Below the pieces are notes generated by a model. That model was not told where the DNA came from and did no database searches. It was given only the letters and a program-made list of their open reading frames with translations. From assembly GCA_028023455.1 (NCBI GenBank), contig JAQFVV010012499.1, positions 310,001 through 374,000 on the forward strand: a stretch of DNA of 64,000 bases. The letters run 5' to 3'. The stretch's first letter is position 1. Every line of letters starts with the position of its first letter. A program made the translations under genes and the position numbers. The stretch comes from Epiperipatus broadwayi. Lineage: Eukaryota; Onychophora; Udeonychophora; Euonychophora; Peripatidae. Positions 11,500 through 22,292 of this stretch are shown here, one piece after another.

Positions 11500-12675
11500 T
11501 ATAATAAAAAGTTTGTTCTCCTATCACATGTCCTCAGTCCTATTTGCAACCTGGATGCAGACTGGTGAAGGTCCATGATGCTTGCTGCCCACAAGTGAAA
11601 TGTAAAGAAACTACAACTACTGAAGAACCAGAATGCACTGGATCTGGATTAGTACATTCTGATGATCCATGAGAAACATGTCATTGTGTAAATCAGGAAA
11701 TTGTATGTTCAGTACATTCTGCTGATCCTTGTGAAACATGTCATTGTATAAATCAGGAAATTGTATGTTCTGTGATTGCCTATGCCCTTGTTAAATTGTT
11801 ACCAGGATGTCAATCGATCAAAGTTCCCAGTCAGTGCTGCCCATCTATGAAATGTGAAGCAACACCACCACTTGAATCAGATTGTATTGGCAGTGGAGAA
11901 GTTGACTCTGATGATCCTTGTCAAACTTGTAACTGTGTTTATCAGGAGATTGTACGCTCACATGTTAAATGCCCAATGCTTACCTTGTTACCAGGTTGTA
12001 GAATGGTTTGAATTCCTGATCAGTGTTGTCCAACTATGAAGTGTGAGGGTGAAGGTAATGGTATTATTCAGTCTCCTGATAAGTGCCAAGAATGTCACTG
12101 TTCAAATGGAAGAAAGATCTGTAATAGAGTAAGATGTCCTCAAGCAATACCTAACTGTAAGCTTGTTCCTATTCCTTGTGAATGCTGTGCAAAGGAAGTA
12201 TGTAAAATACTGACTCCATCTGAACCAGAATGTACTGGCAGTGGAGAAGTTGAATCTGATGATCCATGTGAAAATTGCCATTTTGTCAATCAAAAAGTCA
12301 CATGCATTAAATCTCCATATTGCTCATTATTACCAGTTTGTAAATTGGTCCCAACTCCTAGTCAGTGTGATCCTACTGTGAAATGTGAGTGTGAAGGTAA
12401 TGGTATTATTCAGTCTCCTGATAAGAGCCAAGAATGTCACTGTACAAATGGAAAAAAGATATGTAATAGAGTAAGATGTCCTCAAGCAAGGCCTAACTGT
12501 AAGCTTGTTCCTGTTTCCAGTAAATGCTGTGCTAAGGAAGTATGTAAAGTAACAACTACACCTGAACCAGAATGTATTGGCAGCAGAAAAGTTGAATCTG
12601 ATGATCCATGAACTTGCCATTGTGTCAATCAGGAAATCACATGTTCACACATTAAGTGTTGAAAAATTATTTAAA
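11500..12675 (+). pseudogene. Multi-VWC-domain protein fragment, copy 2
   Basis: This is the better preserved copy: about 390 residues of tandem VWC-type modules in essentially one frame. Repeating signatures are SDDPCETCHCVNQEI, PGC.LV..P.QCCP..KCE, GNGIIQSPDKCQECHC and NCKLVP..CCAKEVC. In-frame stops occur at 11669-11671 (Cys codon region to TGA), 12009-12011, 12609-12611 (a 3-base deletion creates TGA) and 12659-12661. A one-base deletion near 11507 shifts frame relative to copy 1. A 66-bp tandem duplication at about 11651-11772 doubles one CETCHC..NQEIVC segment. VWC-only proteins of this layout are secreted BMP/TGF-beta modulators or structural proteins; which one is not decidable here. 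Confidence 0.76.
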
Positions 12676-13281
12676 GACACTTGATATGAGTAAGCACATA
12701 TACATTAAGTATATTTTAGACTCAAATCTAACATTTAAGAAATAAATTAGAGCAATTAATTCAGCAAATAAAGATTTAGAGAGAGAAAAAGAGAGCATTC
12801 AAATACACATATTTCTTCATATACCTCCATTCATCCGATAGGTATTCCTCCCAACCCTGAGAATGAGCTAGCTTGGGTTGAGCACCTCATTAAAAAGAAT
12901 AAGTAGGGAAAATATGATTCTCACTGAATCTAGTGAGCTTGGCGCTTGGTCAGCTACCAACTGATGCTCATAAATATATTTTCCTGTGGAAATTTATTTA
13001 TAGATCTTATTCAAGGGACAATGGACACTGGAAAACTTTTAACTTAGATTCTTAACTAAGATATATGCAAGATCTAGAAATTGCATGTGTAAAATTCCCA
13101 AAAGATAATTGATTCTTATTTGAATTTCCATTTGATAGATAGTGGTTAAATTCTGGCTACAGGTGTTATGGCAACTAGACAGCCATAGTATTCCATCCAT
13201 TAGACCATGTGGTACACTTGTCCAGTTTAAAGATTTATTTTTTGCCAAGTATTATGTATGATATATGGGGATGATGGTTAA
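11500..13281 (+). repeat. Right arm of the 3.7-kb inverted repeat
   Basis: This is the reverse-complement partner of 9605-11370, separated from it by about 130 bp of unpaired left-arm sequence. The arm ends at GATGATGGTTAA, exactly where the primer-binding-site-like sequence begins (13284). The outer 600 bp contains AATAAA motifs and a conserved short block that also reads as peptide (NPENELAWVEHLI). That stretch could be a retrotransposon LTR. Confidence 0.85.
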
Positions 13282-13283
13282 AA

Positions 13284-13301
13284 TGGTGCCCAATGTGGGG
13301 C
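13284..13301 (+). promoter_or_regulatory. Primer-binding-site-like sequence for tRNA-Lys
   Basis: TGGTGCCCAATGTGGGGC matches 16 of 18 bases of the complement of the 3' end of tRNA-Lys (the TGGCGCCCAACGTGGGGC type used by many retroviruses and LTR retrotransposons). Both differences are C-to-T changes. It begins two to three bases after the end of the inverted-repeat arm, as a PBS follows an LTR. Downstream, a LQIDSG stretch near 13441-13465 faintly resembles a retroviral-type protease motif, but no gag or pol frame survives. Confidence 0.6.
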
Positions 13302-13555
13302 ACCAATTATATTGGTCAGAAAGCAACAGGTTGGTGTGTCATCATATCTGCCATACACATGGTAGGCAGAATGAGCTTTGTACCTGTAGCCAATGGTAAT
13401 GCCCTTCATGTATCTGCTGTTACCCTGGCATTATGAATGTTGACTTACAAATTGATTCAGGATACATCTATTTTGCAAAACAGTTAATTCTAAAGAAAAA
13501 CTTGATATCCTTTACAGCAACACAAGCACAATATTAATTAATATATATCAAAGCC

Positions 13556-13590
<35 letters not shown>

Positions 13591-14232
13591 GAAAATTATG
13601 ATTTACAAAATGTCTACTGTTCTCTCCTCAGTTGTGTTTCAATTTAATTAATTTAACGTCTTTGTTCCTTTTCCAAAAAAATAATTTATCAAGCACTTCG
13701 ATCTCTTTTTCTGGAATGCTTTTTTTTTTGTCTTTTGTTCTATCATTCTTGATATGTTTGGTTCACCATACATTCATTAGCTTTCTCAGAATTTTTAGAA
13801 TAGTTAAGCATTGTATTAAATAACCAAGAATTGCCTAGAGACATATACAATAATTCTTGTCATTACCCTCATTAACTTAAGATATAATCAAAACAAAAAT
13901 CTATATTTGAAACAATCGATAATAATAAAAAAATATTTGCATATAACTGTTTTTCTCAAATTTGTAATAACGTATTTAAAAAAAAATTTTTAAATAAATA
14001 ATTATACCTCTTTAATCCCTTTCCTTATCCCATTTATTTTCTTTTTAAAAAAATTCAATATTGATTTTCCTTATATATATATATATATATCTCACTCCTC
14101 ATGCATTATATTTAATTTAATCTATTGATGACAATTTAAATGATTACATGTATCAAGGGTAATGGGTACATGTTACTTAATTTTCTTGTAACAGGGTTTA
14201 AACCTGGCTAGTGTTACAATATATATATATAT
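13302..14232. other. Decayed sequence downstream of the PBS-like site
   Basis: No sustained coding sequence. A LQIDSG-like stretch (about 13450) is the only hint of pol. (TA)n microsatellites lie at about 13559-13587, 14075-14090 and 14219-14232. The last tract follows a GTTACAA right-end-like motif. Confidence 0.4.
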
Positions 14233-14314
14233 GTCAAAGCATTGACCGGAAAGCAAACCTGGGCCAGCTGCTTGTAAAGTGGCAATGCTAACCACAGGGC
14301 CACCAATGCTTGAC
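14233..14314 (-). ncRNA. tRNA-like 82-mer with closing stem (tRNA-derived SINE head?)
   Basis: The minus strand begins GTCAAGCATTG and ends CAATGCTTTGAC, an 11-bp terminal stem with one bulge. Between them are TGTGGTTAGCATTG (A-box-like), a CTTTACAAG anticodon-like loop and GGTTTGCTTTCC (degenerate B box). This is the order of a tRNA-derived Pol III promoter, with Val(TAC)-like loop context. The arms match a real tRNA poorly, so a tRNA gene is unlikely; a relic SINE head is the best guess. The plus-strand 5' side abuts a (TA)n tract. Confidence 0.42.
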
Positions 14315-14879
14315 AAAAAGGTTCTTTTTACTTCTTCCTAATGTGAATGCACCAGTATATAAGAAGACATTATAATTTAGATTATGGTTTGATTATTTAT
14401 TTATTTATGATATTAAGATGATATACTTTGTGAACAATATAACATTACCAGTCATCTAATTGATATGAGACTCATTATATTTGTATTTTCTGTTAATTAA
14501 TTGATACATAAACCTCGGTGCTTAAACTTAACAAACCATACATTGGATGATAACAAAAGAGAATAATGTATTTTATTTATCATTCATGGCATCATTTAAG
14601 TAATCCATTCCTCAAATATCAAGGATTACAAGATAAATATAGCTTATGATCTCAATAATGGAAATATTATAATTCTAACCTTTCAAATAATATAAATCTT
14701 TATTAGACTGTAATGGAAGAATTGAATTTGTGATCAGTGATTTGGGATGAAACATGATTGCAAAAGCAATAACTAGTATGCAACAAAATTACATTGATAT
14801 TTATTTACACTACTATTTATGTCATCTAAATATTGGAGATATTGCTTCTGCAAATAATACCTGAGGTTTAGGAAATAAT

Positions 14880-15160
14880 ACAAGTATTATCAAATCAATG
14901 CATGAATGAAGAATAAAAATCTCTAAAAACACTAATGTAAAGTTCAACATACTAGAAGAAATTAACAACTACAAATACTTTGGTCAGATTATTACTACAG
15001 TTAAAAACAAAAATGGATGAAATTAATCATAGAATTTAACTTGGATGGAGTGATTTGATTAACATAACATATTAAAAGAAAATTTGCCTAAGCATTTACC
15101 CTCTTTATGTAGCTGAATCAAATTGCAGAATTTACATTGTAATCTTCAAATGAAATCAAT
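14880..15160 (+). mobile_element. RTE-type LINE fragment, RT C-terminal region
   Basis: The plus strand reads VKFNILEEINNYKYFGQIIT in one frame, then after a frameshift MDEINHRI-stop-LGWSDL in another. This is the LEE(V/I)N-Y-YLGQ-IT...EI-RI-LGW block that lies between RT and the C-terminus of RTE/BovB-type LINEs. Several stops and frameshifts make it a relic. No 3' end is attached here; an RTE-type 3' end lies separately at 16.6 kb. Confidence 0.62.
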
Positions 15161-16615
15161 TATAAGGTATTCTAAAATCCTGTATAAAACATTAAATGCC
15201 AATATTGCTCATTATATATGTATTTAAAGAACAATATTACTTTTTATAACAGTTGAGTCACAAATGCAAAATCTCTGAAGCTATCCTCTAAAAGCTGATA
15301 GTAATATTATTTCAATAAATGTACTATTATCAAATATATCTGATTTTATAAACCAAAATTTAATTGCAATCATATACTCAAATCTTAACTTATTATTATG
15401 GATTTATACTATAACCTATTAATATGTTGTATTAATAGTTAGTTTTATATATGACTATGTTTAAATGTGGACAAATTTAAGAGGTAAAATTCAAGCATGG
15501 TTTATACAACAAATTTGCGTTTTTACTGTAGAGATTCAGATTTTTTACTTTTCTAGGTCACCCGATGAAAAAAAGTTATTATCAAAATACATATATCATA
15601 AAAGATATTGGCTATAAATTTTTATACTGACAAATAAAGTGTCTTATAATAAATTTCAACAGAAATATGTTCTGTAAAATCTCAAATGCACTTGGTTATA
15701 TATATTGAGACAATTGGTACTTTCAATCATAAATTTGTTTAATTTAAATTAATTTTGTACACTACCGATTGATTAATGAACTGAATTATTTTAAAAACGA
15801 CTTATTTAAACGTTATGTGTATTTCAACCAAAAAGGTACTACTATAATTTATATATATTTATTGTTAAAGAAAAATACCCTAAATTTGTTTTTCTTAACT
15901 TAAAGTACATATAACATTAAACATGTAAAAATGGAATAAATTTCTGTGTTAATGAAGTAAACTAGTAATTACTGGTTTTCAAAGAAACAAAAATATGATT
16001 ATAAATATAGATGTTAGATAGGTGATAATTTATGAGATATTAGATTTATTCTAAAGACATGTGTGTTTAAGAATATTGAAATAGAATTCTAGCACCTGAA
16101 GTAATGAATTGAAAATAGAAAATTCTTATTATGTCCTCTGTTCTTAATGTCATTTTTAATATTATTTTTGGCTCTCTTTAAACTGTTTGAATCACTTATT
16201 TATCATAGTCATGTAAACAAAAATCACTATCACATAACTTAAATTAATCTCATGAGACTCAAGAATTGTTCCTGTTAAGTATCATAATTATCCTATCTGA
16301 AAGAATTATATTACTCTTTTTAAGAGTGAAAACCATTTATCAATTATATATGTATATGAAACAACCATACTAGAATATGAGCAAACTATTAATATGAAGT
16401 GAAAGTAATAAACTAGAAAAAAATAAGTCAACTGAGAATTGAACTGAAATATCATACATTTGAAACACCATAAAACTTAATTTCAGAAAAAAGTTTTCAG
16501 AGATGACATATGTGCAATAAAAATATATTGCTGCAGACTAATCCTAGGTAAATTATTGCTAATATCTAACAACAATTTTTAGTAATTCATTAATAATTTT
16601 TATCTGTAAATTAAT
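15160..16615. other. Unique AT-rich sequence
   Basis: No coding, RNA or repeat feature recognised. It lies between two RTE-type relics and could include decayed RTE sequence that is no longer readable. Confidence 0.4.
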
Positions 16616-16813
16616 ATATATATATATAAATAAACTGGATTCCAAGAGATTGTAAAAGACCCAGAAAGAGACCACATGTGAGATGGATGCATGAAATAAG
16701 AAAGTGTGCAGGGGTGATGTGGAGAAGAGAAGCTAAAGATTGGAGAAGATGGATTGAACTTGGAGAGACCATCCAGCAGAGGATTGATAATGGTTAATAA
16801 TGATATATATATT
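16616..16813 (+). mobile_element. RTE-type LINE 3' terminus, 5'-truncated
   Basis: The plus strand reads RPRKRPHVRWMHEIRKCAG, then WRREAKDWRRWIELGETIQQ and a stop in NG-TAA. This is the characteristic basic C-terminus of RTE-clade ORF2 proteins, with the conserved RPR-RP-RW and LGE(A/T) motifs. It is flanked by (TA)n on both sides; RTE elements commonly end in short tandem repeats. It begins at the same internal point (AACTGGATTCCAAGAG) as the copy at 41.69-41.87 kb. Confidence 0.78.
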
Positions 16814-17527
16814 ACTACTTTATTAGGCATTTAAAAAATTTGCATTATATTCAAATCAAATTATTTTCTTACATATTTGTTAAAATACATTGGTTTTTTG
16901 AAATCTTGTATAATTTGCATATATTATTATATTTCAAACATTTCTCTAATTGTTAGGGGAATACTATACAATACTAATATAGTATGTGGCTAAATTTATT
17001 ATTTGTTTTTAAATAATTTTTTCCTATACACATTAAATATGGCTGTTCGATCATAGAAAGTCATGATCATGTGTTGATTTTAAAGCTTCATTTTCTTTCT
17101 ATAAGTAAACAAACATGTTTTGTGAGAGAAAGCAGTAAATATTTATTGTTGCATAAGAAGGCATCATCTATGTAAAGTACTGATAATAGTATCATAGCCA
17201 GAAATTTTTAATCACTTCAATTCCATTTTTATTTATATAATATTTATAGCATGTTAGTAAGAACTAAATATTCTATATTTATTGATAATTTAGATCTTTA
17301 TAAACTTATCATGTTATTCTTGCTTTTTATTGTCAGTCTGCACAACATACCAGGAGTATGCCTCATGCTTTTGAATTTTTTGATATTTTGACCAATATCA
17401 AAAATTGATTTTTTAATTAAAAATACAAACTTAAGAATATTCATTTATTGCTCCATATATAATTATTTTTAATTAATATGGAATGTATAATTAGTAACCT
17501 ATCCATTGCAATATATATATATATATG
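16814..17527. other. AT-rich sequence ending in a (TA)n tract
   Basis: No recognised feature apart from a (TA)n tract at about 17510-17527 that marks the outer edge of the inverted repeat that follows. Confidence 0.45.
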
Positions 17528-17674
17528 AAAAACAAAAACAAGTTATAATCACGTAACTTGATATCACTTGTATTTATGATCAATAGATGGTGTTTTACCA
17601 AAACCACTGAAACAAAGTGTATATTTGTTTACATAAATGACAAAAGAGTCAGAATTTACTATCTCTTTCATTTT

Positions 17675-17731
17675 CCCACCCTCAGATCAGCTGATTTCAA
17701 GCTAATTTGCTATCATCAGTGAAGGATAGAG
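17675..17731 (-). ncRNA. Candidate hammerhead ribozyme, copy 1
   Basis: On the minus strand CTGATGA (17719-17713) is followed by a short stem II (AGC/GCT closing a 6-nt loop), then GAAA (17698-17695), a stem III of A-T, T-A and C-G around AGCT, and the cleavage-site triplet ATC (C at 17685). The bases after the cleavage site (TGAGGGTGGG) pair with those before CTGATGA (CTCTATCCTTCA) through one bulged T to give stem I. All core residues of a type I hammerhead are present. The U-U pair at the base of stem II is a weakness. Confidence 0.55.
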
Positions 17732-17890
17732 CTAGAAACTAGATCTAAACACTAACCCCAAGTGTTTATGCAAAAAGTTTCTATCAGTTTGCAAGCATGA
17801 ATTTGTCAGACCACATAAACACTTCATGCTTGCACACTGATAGAAACTTTTTGCATAAACACTGGGAGTCAGTGTTTAGATCTAGTTTTT

Positions 17891-17949
17891 AGTTCTATCC
17901 TTTACTGATGATAGCAAATTAGCTTGGAATCAGCTGATCTGAGGATGGG
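17891..17949 (+). ncRNA. Hammerhead-like motif, copy 2 (core mutated)
   Basis: CTGATGA at 17905-17911, the same AGC/GCT stem II, and stem III TCAGCTGATC are retained. Stem I pairs AGGATGG (17942-17948) with CTATCCT, plus two basal pairs and a bulged T. The core GAAA has become GGAA (17926-17929), which is expected to abolish self-cleavage. It lies in the right arm of the inverted repeat, opposite in orientation to copy 1. Confidence 0.5.
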
Positions 17950-18230
17950 CAAATGAAAGAAATAGCGAATTCTGACTCTTTTGTCGTTTATGTAAACAAA
18001 TATACGCTTTTTTTGGTGGTTTTAGTAAAATGCCATCTATTGATCATAAATACAAGTGATATCAAGTTACATGATTATAACTTGTTTTTGTTTTTCATAA
18101 ATGTACCTTTAAAGGTTTTTGCAATGATATATATTGCAGAAGCTTTGACTATGTGGTGAAACTGAACTGAGATCAGACCCATGTAGCTATCTGGCTTGTT
18201 ATCTGGGTTTGAAGATTTTACCCGTCTGAA

Positions 18231-18462
18231 AAATTCATGTTTGCAAACTGATAGAAACTTTTTGCATAAACACTTGGAGTCAGAGTTTAGATCTAGTTTC
18301 TAGCTCTATCCTTCACTGATGATAGCAAATTAGCTTGAAATCAGCTGATCTAAGGATGGAAAAACAAAAGAGATAGTGAATTCTGACTCTTTTGTCATTT
18401 ATGTAAACAAATATACACTTAGTTTCAGTGGTTTTGGTAAAGCGCCATCTATTGATTATATA
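18231..18462 (+). repeat. Third, direct copy of the hammerhead-bearing unit
   Basis: Colinear with the right arm 17823-18050: TTCATG-TTGCA-ACTGATAGAAACTTTTTGCATAAAC, the TTTAGATCTAGTTT block, the hammerhead motif, TTTGTTTAC-TAAATATAC and CCATCTATTGAT. It ends at a short TATATA tract and lacks the outer AACTTGTTTTTG segment. Confidence 0.8.
18304..18360 (+). ncRNA. Candidate hammerhead ribozyme, copy 3
   Basis: CTGATGA (18316-18322), stem II AGC/GCT, GAAA (18337-18340), stem III around AGCT and cleavage C at 18350 are all intact. Stem I pairs AGGATGG downstream with CTATCCT upstream through a bulged T. One A-C mismatch lies at its second basal pair, where copy 1 has G-C. Together the three copies show the fold being partly kept by G-C, G-U and A-T exchanges in stem I, as expected of a once-functional RNA. 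Confidence 0.5.
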
Positions 18463-19013
18463 TATACTATTTTATTTAATTTGTTATCATGAGAATAGTT
18501 AATAATGATAAGACAATAACTTTTTTTGTAAATAAATGATCCTTAAAAACAATATCTGCATTGTAGTAAACATAAGATAATCATGCATGTTGTCAAAAAT
18601 GAATCAGTTACATCATGTTAATTACATAATATGGTGTAATGGTTTAATGTAATATAAATAATTGTGTCAGAATAAGGTCATTGTAATTGCAAAGTATTTA
18701 CTTTTTTGCTTTGATATTATAAGAACTTCACAGAATATGTGACATATTTGTAGGACATTTGAAGCTAAAATATCTCTTTTTAGTTTTTCAGAGTGATGCT
18801 TTAATACATTTCTGTTTAGAAATAAAACATCACATTTTTTATTTATTTCCTTTCCAAATTCAAACATTATACCTGTGCAAAGCATTGTATTACTCATAAT
18901 TCTAATGAGTTTATATATATATATATACATTCTTAAAAAACAGTCAACACTTAGACAATATCAAGATCAATAACAATCAACAATTTCTAACTGTTGTCAA
19001 GACAATATTTTAA
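18463..19013. other. AT-rich sequence without recognised features
   Basis: Includes a short (TA)n tract near 18912-18927. No coding or structural feature supported. Confidence 0.4.
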
Positions 19014-19235
<222 letters not shown>

Positions 19236-21632
19236 AGCCCCCTTACTTAACACTGATCCTGCACCATATATGAACAAATGCCCAGGGTGCCAATTCTATT
19301 AATGAATAGAGTAAATTAACAACTTTATTTTGCTTTAAGTTAGTATTGAGACTATTTTACTTATGCCTGACTTATAGCTTAGCTCAGTAGAGAGTTATAG
19401 AAAGTCAAGAACATATAGAATATAAATAAATAAAGGAAAAATACTATTGATCACTAAAATAAGATATATGCCTCATTTGTTAGTAAAGCAAATGATAGAA
19501 ATCAATAAGGTTTTTTTTTTTATTCAAGTTAATAAACTATAATTTCAATTTGATCTCTTCCATCATCTGAATACTCTCTTATATTAGCTACAATATAACT
19601 TTAAAAGAAAAATAGGATATTAAATAACTCTACTATCTAGCATGTATTAATTTAAATAGATAAATTAGTATTAAGTTGGGATTATGAAATAAGATCTCAG
19701 GGAATCTTTAATACAATTTGATTAAAAAAAATTATTATACAATAATTTACAATTATTATAATAAAAATAATAATGGAATGAGTTGAATGATGTTTTACCT
19801 GGCTAGCAATTAGATAATGAAGTAAATATGGTATCTTTTAATCTCACATCATTGTCTAAATAATAAACTGAGTATACAACCTTCTTCATAAGTTTACTAA
19901 ATGGTAAAGTATTTCACAGAATGTTTGAATCAAGAGAAAATATTAACAGATTTAAGTATGTTCATTATCAAATTTATAAAGTAGTGCATTTATGTTGTAA
20001 TAGATGTGAAATGTGGAACTAGAATACTAATGCATATAAGAATAACTTGAGACAATGTTTTGAATAAATAAATAAAACATTTATTTACATTTTGCAATCA
20101 AAATAAATATAATTGGTTAACATTGGGATTATTAGTTTTATTTCTAAATTTACAAATACATTTGCTAATCTGGATTTTATATCTCTTTTTATTATACACT
20201 TTATTATTTATTGATTAGACATTTATACAACATGAATAAACAAATAAATAATGCCCTCATATTCTAACTTCAAATATATTTAGGATATTAATTAACTCTA
20301 ACATCTTTTATTAGCAAACAACACTGGATAAATAAATATCTTATTATGAGCTCAAATATACAAGTTGGAGAGATCACACTATCATTTATTGGGATAAAAC
20401 AAATTAATAGCTTTGGCTGTCAAAAGAGTAATCTTAAATAACTCAATCAAATAATTCTTTTAAATAGCTATACTTTTCACACATCCAAAAAAAAAATAAT
20501 CATTCTGATGATTTAATGATTTAAAGCTTGCAGTAAATTAACATGATGTAGTCCAAAATATTTTATTTCTGATGTATAAATTTAATAGTACTGTACTCTT
20601 ATATCTGCAAGGTTATTTGCATTACATGTGTGCCACATCTTATGGTATAATTAAGATAGAATCAATATATTTACATCTTGTTTGTTTGCTTATGAGTTAT
20701 TAAATAAGTATCATAATATGGATAATGTCATAGACCAACCAACAAATATAACATTATTTCTGCTTTAAATATTCCATAAAGAATTTAATCTTACCATTTA
20801 TTGAACCACCAACTACATTACATATAGCTATGATTCTACAATAACAAACAAATATTAAAAAAAAAAAATAAGCACATGAGGAATAAACAAGCTTTTTGAT
20901 TAATAAATCTAAATGACAAATAATGACTCCCTACCTAAATTTTGAGGTATACTATTGGTGTGGAACTCAGTCTCATGCCAGAAAAAAGGGAAATACATTA
21001 CTCAGCTTCATAAAATATCATCTTTATAATGCATAAATACACAATCTGGAAATATACTTCACTCATGGCAAATACTTAGATATATTAAGGGAGAAAGTTC
21101 TCCATCCCAATCAACATAGGACATATCACTAATAACTTTCTTTCTCACAGCTATTTAATACATTTCATTCTATACATTGGAAAATAAATTCACACAGAGA
21201 GGTACCTAATTCTTTTAATTCTTTTAGCATTTGACATTATCCAAAACCAACAGAGAGAAACAAGTCATAAAACTGAATATTTAATAATTATATATGAAAT
21301 AAACTACATAAGAAAGACACGTATGTATGAATAAGAATGTGTAAATAATTTCAAATTATATATCACACAAATGTTACAGTAAAGTAAATGGTATATTGAA
21401 AATAAAACTTTTAGATTATGATAAACTATTAGCTGTTTTACAATTTTAAATTGCAGTAATTCTTGCCAATGGGGTTTCACCATTACTGATAACACTATTT
21501 ATTTTTCATACTACTCTCTAAGCCAATTGCTCACTTCAAGACATTAAATAGAGAAATATCTCCTTTTAATAAAACACATGAAATATATATATATAAATTA
21601 TTAATCAATGCCTGTATTCCAATTATAATAAA

Positions 21633-22292
21633 ATATATATAATTATTCAAAACAATACAATAATTAATACAGTAACAATATTTTAAACAAACAAATATAT
21701 ACCAATTTAATAGAAGTACTTTCAACTATCTATGTAGTCGTTGTCAACTAGATTCAAATTGTATTAGAAAAAAAAAACGTTACAAATGTAAACAAAAAGT
21801 AATACGTCATACATCAATTTTCCCACAATTCATTAATTTTTATATTGGTGGCCTGTCTGTTTATCAACTGTTGCTTTTCACTTTTTATTAACATAGCTTC
21901 TTTAATTTTGCGTTTATTATTATTTCTTTCAATACACAAAATCTTAACTTTATTAAAATCAAAATCAAAACCATAATTACATGTTACATTATGATCAAAA
22001 AATAGTGATGGTGATACATCATCATTTCTATGTTAATAAAAAGTGAAAAGCAACAGTTGATAAACAGACAGGCCGCCAATATAAAAATTAATGAATTGTG
22101 GGAAAATTGATGTATGACGTATTACTTTTTGTTTACATTTGTAACGTTTTTTTTTTCTAATACAATTTGAATCTAGTTGACAACGACTACATAGATAGTT
22201 GAAAGTACTTCTATTAAATTGGTATATATTTGTTTGTTTAAAATATTGTTACTTTATTAATTATTGTATTGTTTTGAATAATTATATATATA
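21633..22292. mobile_element. Near-perfect foldback (long inverted repeat) inserted in A1
   Basis: Arms 21633-21896 and 22028-22292 are almost identical inverted copies. I noticed one difference, T versus C, in a TATTGGYGGCC block. They enclose a 131-bp AT-rich loop. The outer ends lie in (TA)n. Copy A2 has (TA)n but no such sequence at the matching place (near 35390-35410), so this looks like an insertion. High arm identity implies it is young. No transposase is encoded. Confidence 0.85.

Larger units (their letters stand above)
17528..18100. repeat. Inverted repeat of a hammerhead-bearing unit
   Basis: Arms 17528-17801 and 17823-18100 are reverse complements around a ~21-bp loop. The innermost paired bases are GCAAGCATGAA and TTCATGCTTGC. 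Arms share AACTTG-TTTTTGTTTTT, the CATCTATTGATCATAAATAC block, TTTGTTTACATAAA and TTTAGATCTAGTTT. A third, direct copy lies at 18231-18462. Each copy contains a CTGATGA...GAAA (or GGAA) motif. No ORF of note lies inside. Confidence 0.85.

Noticed and set aside
11772-12611. Intact VWC-domain gene
   Set aside because: Conserved Cys-rich modules are clear, but in-frame stops at 12009-12011 and 12609-12611, plus upstream breaks, show it is a pseudogene; the mirror copy is also broken.
17953-18159. Small plus-strand ORF in the hammerhead repeat
   Set aside because: No domain, and the frame is not kept in the other two copies of the unit.
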